Part shown: piece by piece, positions 9,067 through 17,170 of the stretch
How the letters are laid out: each line of letters begins with the position of its first letter
How positions within the stretch are numbered: the first letter of the stretch is position 1
Source of the DNA: Melioribacteraceae bacterium
GTDB taxonomy: Bacteria; Bacteroidota; Ignavibacteria; Ignavibacteriales; Melioribacteraceae
Direction: 5' to 3'
Assembly (NCBI GenBank): GCA_016927595.1
Contig: JAFGMI010000019.1
Location: 62,001 to 126,000, forward strand
Length of the DNA stretch: 64,000 nucleotides
The notes under the pieces: generated by a model
What the model was told of the DNA's origin: nothing
The model's database searches: none
What the model saw: the letters and a program-made list of their open reading frames with translations, nothing else
Made by a program: the position numbers and the translations under genes

Positions 9067-10497
9067 GTGCATTGGATTGATCTGTCTATATTTGTTATTT
9101 ACATGATTGCAATGCTAAGCATCGGAATCTATTTTCTTAAAAGGAATTCCGACGCAGACGACTACTACGTAGGCGGTAGAAACATGGGCAGTTTTCATAT
9201 TGGATTATCGGTAGTAGCAACCGACGTCGGCGGTGGTTTTTCAATTGGTCTGGGAGGTTTGGGTTTTATTATGGGAATATCAGGCTCGTGGATGCTGTTT
9301 ACCGGCTTGATCGGTGCATGGTTAAGCGCCGTATTCTTAATACCAAAAGTAAGCAGGATGCCGGAATTTAAATCACTTTATACTTTCCCCCAAATATTCG
9401 GGGTGTTTTATGACAGGAAAGTAGCCTTAATTGCCGGCGTAATATCAGCAATCGGATATATAGGATTTACCAGTTCTCAAATACTTGCCGGAGCTAAACT
9501 TGCCTCCGCCTCTTTTATAGATCTTAACTTGAATACAGCTCTTATAATAATGGGTATTATAGTAGTTGTTTATACTTTCCTGGGCGGAATAAGAGCTGTA
9601 ATTTATACAGACACTGTCCAATGGTCAATCTTAATTATCGGATTAATTTTCATCGGTATACCGCTGGGTTATAATGCAGTCGGCGGATATTCCGCAATCT
9701 CGAAAACACTCCCTTCAGATTTTTTCTCTTTAAGCAATCTTGATTGGCAGGACTTTATAAACTGGTTTGTGACTATCGTACCGATTTGGTTTGTCGGGAT
9801 GACGCTTTATCAGCGTATATTCGCATGCAGAACGGAACAGGAAGCTAAAAAAGCATGGTTCATCGCCGGTTTATTCGAGTATCCCGCAATGGCATTTATG
9901 GGTGTTCTTCTCGGTTTATTCGCACGTGCAGCAGCAGAGAATGGTATGTTCGGATATCTCGGTTATTCAAATACAGTTGCTCTTGATCCGGAGATGGGAC
10001 TTCCCATGCTTCTAAGAACTATACTGCCTGTAGGTTTAATGGGCTTGATGATGTCTGCTTATTTTTCTGCAATCATGTCAACTGCAGATAGTTGTCTTAT
10101 GGCGGCATCCGGAAACGTAATGACCGATATACTCGATAAATTTTTTAATATGAGTAATAATCAGAAAAGTCATTTGCGGTATTCACAGGTGCTTACACTT
10201 TTATTAGGATCCTTGTCGTTATTATTAGCCTCATCAATGCAGAATGTTCTAGAGCTGATGCTTTATTCATATGCCTTTATGGTCTCAGGCTTATTCATAC
10301 CCCTTATCGGTGCTTTTTACTGGAAATACAGTAACTCAAATTCTGCTCTATGGGCAATGATTTTAGGCGGAGGTACTACAATAGCACTTATTGCACTGGA
10401 CGCGGATTTACCTCTTCAACTTGATGCAAATATTTACGGTATTGCAATATCGGCTGTTGCATATTTCGGTATCGGATTTTTTCAAAAGATTAACTGA
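9067..10497 (+). CDS. Sodium:solute symporter (SSS family)
   Basis: The 476-residue membrane protein has about 13 helices typical of the SSS (TC 2.A.21) family. Landmarks are DADDYYVGGRNMGSF near the N terminus, the VATDVGGGFSIG segment in helix 1-2, and MSAYFSAIMSTADSCLMAASG around 325-345, which carries sodium-site serines. It should import a small organic solute with sodium. The start is a GTG at 9067, which places the first helix at residues 3-22; the ribosome site is weak. The gap to the racemase gene is 44 bases, so co-transcription is likely. Proline/amino-acid, sugar and acid transporters all fall in this family; the context favours an amino acid. Confidence 0.9.
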   Translation: MHWIDLSIFVIYMIAMLSIGIYFLKRNSDADDYYVGGRNMGSFHIGLSVVATDVGGGFSIGLGGLGFIMGISGSWMLFTGLIGAWLSAVFLIPKVSRMPEFKSLYTFPQIFGVFYDRKVALIAGVISAIGYIGFTSSQILAGAKLASASFIDLNLNTALIIMGIIVVVYTFLGGIRAVIYTDTVQWSILIIGLIFIGIPLGYNAVGGYSAISKTLPSDFFSLSNLDWQDFINWFVTIVPIWFVGMTLYQRIFACRTEQEAKKAWFIAGLFEYPAMAFMGVLLGLFARAAAENGMFGYLGYSNTVALDPEMGLPMLLRTILPVGLMGLMMSAYFSAIMSTADSCLMAASGNVMTDILDKFFNMSNNQKSHLRYSQVLTLLLGSLSLLLASSMQNVLELMLYSYAFMVSGLFIPLIGAFYWKYSNSNSALWAMILGGGTTIALIALDADLPLQLDANIYGIAISAVAYFGIGFFQKIN

Positions 10498-10642
10498 AAT
10501 TTCTATTTAAACAATCCTTATCACGATTAATTTGCATAGTAATAATTATCTTTGTGACGCTTATATTACGTACCACAAAAATGTGAATAATTTTTACCAG
10601 TGATATTATCATTGAAAGAAGTTAGTTTTGAACTGGATAAAT

Positions 10643-13450
10643 ATGAGAAACCGCTCAAATATAACTGCAATTTTATTAATAATTATATCTCTTGGTGTTT
10701 CAATCAACGGACAACAATTTGAAACTTCACTAACACTCATCAACAGAGATGTAAATAATAAAATTATTTCTGAAAGTCAGTCTGTACTTCAGAAGATTTA
10801 TTCAGTATTCGATAAAAGCCGGATTAATAAAAAATATTTTTCCACGAAGAAGGAAAAATGCGCCACACATATAATCAATGAATATTTGAACATCAGACCA
10901 GCACTTCCATCTTCATTAACATCTGAAATTGATTCCATGATCTATAATAATAAAATCTCACTTTCTCTCGATCAGATATATACTTCGCCTTCGGGTATTT
11001 TCGATTTACATTATACACTTGAAGGCGACAATGCGGTTATTCCCGATGACGACAACGCAAATGGTATTCCCGATTACGTTGAAAGAGTAGCTGAGTATTT
11101 TGATCACACATGGAGCATAACAATCGATTCACTTGGATACACCGCCCCTAAATTGGATAACGGAAAATTCAACATTGAATTCTTGAAGACTGACTATTAC
11201 GGCTATACATTACTTACACAGCCTAAAATAATTATGAATAGTACATTCAGGGATTTTCCACCGAATGACGACCCGGAAGGAGATATACTCGGAGCTGCAA
11301 AGGTGACTGCCGCACACGAGTTCAAACACGCAACTCAATTTGCTTATATCACGAGATTCGAGAGCACCTGGTTTATGGAAGTTGACGCAACGTGGATGGA
11401 AGAAATAATATATGATCAGGTTAACGACTACTACAACTACATGAGCGATTCTCAAATTATTAATCCTGCACGCCCGCTGCCTCTAAGCAATGGTTACAGT
11501 GATTCCATTTTTATGCATTTTCTGACACAAAAATTCGGCAACGGATTTAACGCTGACTTTTGGAATTTGAGAGATAATGTTCCGATCAGTGATGTTTTCC
11601 CTGATCTCGATTATATCTTAAGTTTATACGGTAGTTCGCTCGATGTGATTATACCCGAATATTTTTCATGGAATTATTTCTGCGGGAATAAGTTTGTACC
11701 CGGGGCGCTTACTTACGAAGAAGCAAAATTTTATCCTGATCCGAATATCTGCACAGTACTTGAATTTTATCCGGCAGAGTTTGACGGTTGCGAAATTAAT
11801 TACTATGGTGCAAATTATATAGAATACTACCCTGGTGATAATAACGATTTATTCAGTTATGAATTTAACGGTGCCGGCGCTAATTTCTCTGTAAACAACA
11901 TAGTAATAAGTGATTCTACAGTTTATTACGAAAAAACATTCAAACCGGCTACAGGTGAAAACAAGTTCATTTTACCCAGGATTTCAATTGAAGCGCCTAA
12001 GATAGTTGTTATTCCGGTAGTTAATTCACGTAGTGATGTTGAGTATAATTACAGCATATCCTTCAGACCACAGTTGTATGTAAATTTTATTCATACACCT
12101 CTCAAAGATACAGAACAATTGAAATATATATATGTTGGTTTAGAGATTGACAACGAATACGATATTAATCTTAAAGAGGCACCGATATTTTATTTCAGTA
12201 CAGACAGTGTAATATTCAGACAACAGCTTATGCTGGAGGACAAACAAAATTATTATACAGTAGTTCCTCTTGATACCAGCGAAGTAAGAATTTATTATTA
12301 TTTCAGTATTGAAGATTATAATGACAATATGCTGTATTATCCGTCCGGTGCACCGGATTATACGTTTTCATTCTTTGCAGGATCCGACAAAATACCTCCG
12401 GTCATTACTCCATTAACAAATATCGAGGACATCTCCGGGGCTGGTCTTCCCCTGGATATCATAGCAAAGGTCACAGATAACTTAGGGGCTGATTCAGGTG
12501 AGATAGAATACTTTGTCAATTTCAGATCATCGCAAACAAGAAGGATGATCCGCATAAATGATTCACTTTTTATTGCTACTATAGATTCAGCGGATTTAAG
12601 TATTCAAACCGGTGATATATTTGGCTACAGAATTTCAGCAAAGGATAAATCGTTGAACGGAAACAGGAGCTACTTCCCTGCCGATGACTATTACTATCAT
12701 ACGATTGTGAATGCTTATCGATTTAATTCTGAACCCTTCCTCTTAATTCCGCAAAATTCAGAAATCGTTGATTCAATTTATATTCATAAGGAAATAGTAA
12801 TAGATGACATTGATATAGTCTTTGAATCAGATAATCTTGCTTTGAATAAGACCGATATTCTTATAACTACTCCGGAAGGTACCTGCTATAATCTGATATT
12901 GAGCAGCAACAGCAATTCTGAATCAATATATTATGATAAAATAAGATTCAACGATGATGCGGTTTATAGTTTTTCCGGGACGGAATATTCAGATCTTAAA
13001 GAGTATGTGAGTTCCTTCAAACCGTATGATGTTGATTACAATGAATTAGTAAATGGAAATGCATTCGGGTGCTGGCGCATATCGGTTAAAAATTACGCCG
13101 GTAATGAAAACAGCATACTTAAAAATTGGACAATAATATTAAGAGGAACATATCTAACCTCTGAAAATAACGAAGCTCAAATGAAATTTTCTTACATGCT
13201 ATACGATAATTATCCCAATCCTTTCAATCCGACGACAAATATTACTTACGAGCTGAAGACGAGTGTACATATTAATCTAAGCGTGTTTAATGTACTCGGT
13301 GAATTAGTGGCAGTTCTTGACTCTGGTTATAAAAAACCGGGTAAACACAGTGTCATTTTTAACGCCGCCGGGCTTCAGTCGGGGGTATACTTTTATAAAC
13401 TTGTTGCAGGTGAGTATTCCGTCACCAAGAAATTAATTCTTCTCAAATAG
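10643..13450 (+). CDS. Secreted MXAN_6640-like metalloprotease with P domain and type IX sorting tail
   Basis: A signal peptide (about 1-24, ending near SING) leads a 935-residue exported protein. A zinc-protease motif HEFKH (HExxH) lies at 225-229, followed by a Glu-rich MEVDATWMEE segment that can supply the third ligand. Beta-sandwich domains follow. A proprotein-convertase-like P domain covers about 700-865, with a characteristic GCWRISVKN...NWTI ending. The last 80 residues are a Por/type IX secretion sorting domain starting at NYPNPFNPTTN. It is therefore expected on the cell surface or outside the cell. An in-frame TTG at 10628 is an alternative start; the ATG at 10643 is preferred for the start codon itself. 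It overlaps the convergent permease gene by 8 bases. Confidence 0.85.
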   Translation: MRNRSNITAILLIIISLGVSINGQQFETSLTLINRDVNNKIISESQSVLQKIYSVFDKSRINKKYFSTKKEKCATHIINEYLNIRPALPSSLTSEIDSMIYNNKISLSLDQIYTSPSGIFDLHYTLEGDNAVIPDDDNANGIPDYVERVAEYFDHTWSITIDSLGYTAPKLDNGKFNIEFLKTDYYGYTLLTQPKIIMNSTFRDFPPNDDPEGDILGAAKVTAAHEFKHATQFAYITRFESTWFMEVDATWMEEIIYDQVNDYYNYMSDSQIINPARPLPLSNGYSDSIFMHFLTQKFGNGFNADFWNLRDNVPISDVFPDLDYILSLYGSSLDVIIPEYFSWNYFCGNKFVPGALTYEEAKFYPDPNICTVLEFYPAEFDGCEINYYGANYIEYYPGDNNDLFSYEFNGAGANFSVNNIVISDSTVYYEKTFKPATGENKFILPRISIEAPKIVVIPVVNSRSDVEYNYSISFRPQLYVNFIHTPLKDTEQLKYIYVGLEIDNEYDINLKEAPIFYFSTDSVIFRQQLMLEDKQNYYTVVPLDTSEVRIYYYFSIEDYNDNMLYYPSGAPDYTFSFFAGSDKIPPVITPLTNIEDISGAGLPLDIIAKVTDNLGADSGEIEYFVNFRSSQTRRMIRINDSLFIATIDSADLSIQTGDIFGYRISAKDKSLNGNRSYFPADDYYYHTIVNAYRFNSEPFLLIPQNSEIVDSIYIHKEIVIDDIDIVFESDNLALNKTDILITTPEGTCYNLILSSNSNSESIYYDKIRFNDDAVYSFSGTEYSDLKEYVSSFKPYDVDYNELVNGNAFGCWRISVKNYAGNENSILKNWTIILRGTYLTSENNEAQMKFSYMLYDNYPNPFNPTTNITYELKTSVHINLSVFNVLGELVAVLDSGYKKPGKHSVIFNAAGLQSGVYFYKLVAGEYSVTKKLILLK

Positions 13451-14801
13451 TCTGTTCGTACGTATATCCTTTATCTTTGCGCCTTTTGAAATATATATAA
13501 AAAGGTAAACCTGTTCCGATTAAAAAAACACAAGCAAGAGTTCCACCCAAAGGAAATGCCAGGAAGGTCCCGTAAGCCAGATACAGTTGTACAAGCACCG
13601 ATACTGAAGCCATAATAAACCATAACGGAGATCTGTAAGCGGGTTTGTACTCATTTTTTCTTCTCAACGAAAACACTGATAAGTAAACGAGTGTATTCTG
13701 CAGCACATATGATAAAGTGAAATAACCTAAAAGATCCCCCAGGTCACCTATTAAGAGTATTATTCCGAAGGCAGCCTGAATGATGATAGAATAATCAGGG
13801 GTTAAATAACGCGGGTGAAGGTGACCGAACAGTTTAAAAAATAATCCGTCACGCGCCATAGCATACTCCAGCCTCGGTTGTGTAATAACCGAAGAGTTCA
13901 TTACCCCGAGCATTGAAACGAATACAGCAATTGCAAATAATCCGCCTGCAACATCGGCAGAAAACGGGATGAATTGAAACGGATTAATAAATTTTCCTTC
14001 TTCAACACTGATAAGTTCATTAAAAGGTACAATAGCGCTCGTGCATAAACTAATAAGAACATAAGCAGTCATTACAAATATTACTGAACCAATTAGACTT
14101 TTAGGAAGTATTTTACGAGGTTCTTTAACTTCACCTGACGTATAAAGTATATTCAGAAAGCCGGCATATGCCCATACAGTAGCTGAGATTCCTGCAGTTA
14201 CAACCGCTAAAGTAACCGGTTGACCGTTTATGCCGGTGAAAAAAGATTCCGTGGCAAGGTTACCTGAATTTAAAAAGAATGCTCCGATTATAACTACAGC
14301 AAGCAGCGGTGAAAGCTTCGCGATGGTCAGGGCTACCTGTACATTGCTGCCTGCTTTAACCGATCTGTACTGTATTGTAGAGAAAATGATGATTAAAAAC
14401 GCCGCAAATACTTTTGCATAAATTGATAATCCCAGTGCGGGGAAAAAATATGACAGTGCATCAGCAGCAAGCAGTCCTATTATTGTCAGCGTCGGTGTAT
14501 CACTTGTTAGAAAAGCAGTCCAGGTATATATAAAAGCGAAAAAGGGTGAACCTGCTTTATAGATAAAGTGATAAGGTCCACCCTGGTCAGGGTATGCAGT
14601 ACCCATCTCAGCAAGAATTAATATCTGAGGCAGCCAGATTAATCCTCCGATGAACCATATAAACACGCCAACAAGCGGATTGCCAGCTATCGAGGCAACA
14701 ATGGGAACATTGATAAAAATTCCCGATCCAATCACCTGACCAATGATAATAGCAGAAGTCTGAAGCAGATTTAACTGTCTTTTAGGTTTTAAGACGGACA
14801 T
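13443..14801 (-). CDS. APC-superfamily amino acid permease
   Basis: The 452-residue protein has about 12 membrane helices. The first, IIIGQVIGSGIFI, carries the GxGIF-type substrate-binding break of the APC superfamily; VWAYAGFLNILYTSGEVKEPRKILPKS is the helix-6/loop signature. It should exchange or import amino acids. The frame extends to 14837, but the ATG at 14801 overlaps the stop of the upstream DUF1460 gene as TGATG, the normal form of translational coupling, so I use it. As the last gene of a murein-degrading operon it probably takes up amino acids freed from peptidoglycan stem peptides. Confidence 0.88.
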   Translation of the reverse strand: MSVLKPKRQLNLLQTSAIIIGQVIGSGIFINVPIVASIAGNPLVGVFIWFIGGLIWLPQILILAEMGTAYPDQGGPYHFIYKAGSPFFAFIYTWTAFLTSDTPTLTIIGLLAADALSYFFPALGLSIYAKVFAAFLIIIFSTIQYRSVKAGSNVQVALTIAKLSPLLAVVIIGAFFLNSGNLATESFFTGINGQPVTLAVVTAGISATVWAYAGFLNILYTSGEVKEPRKILPKSLIGSVIFVMTAYVLISLCTSAIVPFNELISVEEGKFINPFQFIPFSADVAGGLFAIAVFVSMLGVMNSSVITQPRLEYAMARDGLFFKLFGHLHPRYLTPDYSIIIQAAFGIILLIGDLGDLLGYFTLSYVLQNTLVYLSVFSLRRKNEYKPAYRSPLWFIMASVSVLVQLYLAYGTFLAFPLGGTLACVFLIGTGLPFYIYFKRRKDKGYTYEQTI

Positions 14802-15682
14802 CAGTGCGTGGAATTTTTCATTTCGTGTATATCCCACGGTAGTATAATATTTCCGTTCGTATTTAGTTCAGCTCTAACACGCATAACTGAAACGCCGAGA
14901 TATTTTTCTGATCCTAAATATTTATCAATCCACTTGTCGATCGGAGTGTCGAAAACTGTCATTCTGCTCATGGCTGACTCTCTGATAAATCCATTGCCAG
15001 AATTCTCGTAGTACATTAACATATGAGCTGAGAAAATATTATCAAGCTTTGCAAAGAGTAAAGATAATATATCACCGTTCTTTAAGTTATTCTTCTTAAC
15101 CTCAAGGATTTCAAAAGGAATATAATCGATTGTAATTGTCCTGTCAGCTTTAACGTATCTTAAATCTGTAATGCCTTTATTTTCAAAAAATGTTTTGTGT
15201 GATATTTTCCTTGTAATTTTTTTTATTCCAGGTCCTCCGACATCGTAAGAAACGTCTTTCAGAAGCCAGTTATTTTCGGGCAGCCAGTCGGCTAAGGTAT
15301 AGTGGTTCCGCGTGCGCATACCTATTATCCCGTTTTTATACCTTATCTGCTGAAGGTTGTTAAAAAAATTATCCCAGGAATCTGAGATGGAAAGTGCAAG
15401 TACGTGCTCACAATATACCATGCAGTTGGTCTCATTAAAATTTACCAGAGGCTCGGTTTCATAAAGTGCGTAAGGACCTTCTCCGGCACACGTTAGATTG
15501 TATGGCATATCAAGGAAAAGTTCCGAATAAAATTTCATTCTATCTGTTATCGTTAAATTCTGTCGAGATACCTCAGAAAGCAAAGAATCGATCTGATGAT
15601 TGGTGAATTCAGAAATCTTCGCTCTATCCTGGGAAAATGATATTGATGTATATAAAATAAATATTATGAATAATTTAATCAT
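14801..15682 (-). CDS. DUF1460 family N-acetylmuramoyl-L-alanine amidase-like protein
   Basis: The 293-residue protein has a signal peptide (about 1-17). It matches the DUF1460 family, whose studied members have an NlpC/P60-type fold and cut the N-acetylmuramoyl-L-alanine bond of murein fragments. The likely catalytic Cys87 lies in NCMVYCEH and the partner His in TRNHYTLADWLPEN (about 124-137). It should act in the periplasm. It sits 10 bases after dacB and overlaps the permease gene by one base, so its product is probably used together with both. The family assignment is firm; the bond it cuts here is inferred. Confidence 0.8.
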   Translation of the reverse strand: MIKLFIIFILYTSISFSQDRAKISEFTNHQIDSLLSEVSRQNLTITDRMKFYSELFLDMPYNLTCAGEGPYALYETEPLVNFNETNCMVYCEHVLALSISDSWDNFFNNLQQIRYKNGIIGMRTRNHYTLADWLPENNWLLKDVSYDVGGPGIKKITRKISHKTFFENKGITDLRYVKADRTITIDYIPFEILEVKKNNLKNGDILSLLFAKLDNIFSAHMLMYYENSGNGFIRESAMSRMTVFDTPIDKWIDKYLGSEKYLGVSVMRVRAELNTNGNIILPWDIHEMKNSTH

Positions 15683-15692
15683 TACATCCTCT

Positions 15693-17162
15693 TTATTTTA
15701 GATTAGCCAGTTCGATCATAATTTCCTGATGAGCTTTTGTGACGTTATAAGCGCTGCCGCTAAAATTGTTTGCTATCATCGAGAAAACAATTTTTTTCCC
15801 ATTCTTATCGTTAAGATAACCCGAATAACTTCTTACTCCCTGGATGACTCCCGATTTAATCCGGGCGTTCTTTGCAATTGCCGTTCCCAATCCTGTATTA
15901 CTGAAATATCCTATATCATCAGGATCCCCAACAAGTGCAAGGGAATTATAAAAACTTTCAAACCATTTTTTCTTCATAATCTCCGTCAGGAATTCAACCA
16001 TTATTTTAGTGCTTATGCAGTTAGCTCTTGATAACCCGGAACCATCGTATAAATTAAGTGCTTCCGTATTTATTCCCAGCGATTTAACAAATTCCTCAAC
16101 TACTTTTACTCCTGTTACAGTTGAACCCGTACCTTTAATTTTAAGAGCAATCATCTTCAACAGAAGTTCGGCATATAAGTTACTACTTCGTTTATTCAAT
16201 ATATATATAATACTCTTCAACGGCGGAGATTCAATCGAGACAATTTTTACTGCACCAGCATAGTCTTGTTTATGGTTTACCATTCCCGGTTTATTCGATA
16301 CCTCGATTTCATTCTGCATAAGTTTATTTTGTAAAGACTGAGCAAAGAACAAAGGCGGATCCGGTATTGAGCCTTTGATTGGAAATTCATTCTTACCTTT
16401 GGGTACAGTACCGCGCAGAATTGCATTGTAGGTAAGTGGAGCGCAGTAAATATAACCGTTATCCCCGGAGCCTTCCCTGCCTGTTTTCATATAATTCGTA
16501 AATACTAATCCGGGAATTACAGGTTCTGTTTTGATTACTTCAGCAATATCTCCTACTTTTTGTGCAGGTTTGAAATACAGGTAATATAAATTATCATTTA
16601 TAGTCAATGCGGAACTTGATGCGCCGTAATAATTTCCTATATCGATATATTCCCAGTTATTTGGTATTGGCAGCTCATCAAATAAAGAATTGTCAGCAAT
16701 AACAGAACCGGCAATCTTACTTATTCCGGTTGCTTTTACAGCATTTACAATTCTATTTAATACTTCATCATACCTGAGTGCCCCTTCAACCATATACGAA
16801 CCGAGACTCGGATCACCCGATCCGACTAAATATATGTCACCATTTAAGTTACCTGAATTATCGATTATACCTTTATAGAAAACATCCGTAGAGTATTGAA
16901 AATCTTCACCGAGAATCTCCAACGCAGTACCGGATGTAAGTACTTTAAGTCCTGAAGCTGGTGCAAGAGATTGATCTGAGTTATAATCGAGTATAAATTT
17001 ATCGTCATCAGCATATTTTGCATAAATGCTCCATTGTGCATTCCTGAATGTCTTGGACTGAGCATGATTTTCGACCAGTTTATCCAGTACTGATAAATCC
17101 TGGGCGTCCGATGCAGCGTTAAATATAATAAAGAATAATAACAGAAAAGACTTTTTTCCCAT
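15693..17162 (-). CDS. dacB: D-alanyl-D-alanine carboxypeptidase/endopeptidase (peptidase S13)
   Basis: This 489-residue penicillin-binding protein has a signal peptide (about 1-20). The catalytic SxxK motif is S70-G-L-K73 in APASGLKVLTSG. The S13-type insertion domain lies between it and the SxN-like motif in DGSGLSRANCIS (about 370). A KSG near the C terminus replaces the usual KTG box, a known conservative change. It removes the terminal D-Ala or cuts D-Ala-mDAP cross-links in the periplasm. The gene lies 8 bases after the amidase lipoprotein gene and 10 bases before the DUF1460 gene. Confidence 0.93.
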   Translation of the reverse strand: MGKKSFLLLFFIIFNAASDAQDLSVLDKLVENHAQSKTFRNAQWSIYAKYADDDKFILDYNSDQSLAPASGLKVLTSGTALEILGEDFQYSTDVFYKGIIDNSGNLNGDIYLVGSGDPSLGSYMVEGALRYDEVLNRIVNAVKATGISKIAGSVIADNSLFDELPIPNNWEYIDIGNYYGASSSALTINDNLYYLYFKPAQKVGDIAEVIKTEPVIPGLVFTNYMKTGREGSGDNGYIYCAPLTYNAILRGTVPKGKNEFPIKGSIPDPPLFFAQSLQNKLMQNEIEVSNKPGMVNHKQDYAGAVKIVSIESPPLKSIIYILNKRSSNLYAELLLKMIALKIKGTGSTVTGVKVVEEFVKSLGINTEALNLYDGSGLSRANCISTKIMVEFLTEIMKKKWFESFYNSLALVGDPDDIGYFSNTGLGTAIAKNARIKSGVIQGVRSYSGYLNDKNGKKIVFSMIANNFSGSAYNVTKAHQEIMIELANLK

Positions 17163-17170
17163 GATTGATC

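Noticed and set aside
10535-10556. Bacteroidota-style -7 promoter match (TATCTTTG) before the metalloprotease gene, with similar matches near 7246 and 39620
   Set aside because: The eight-base pattern is frequent in AT-rich DNA and none of the three has a TTTG box at the proper distance.
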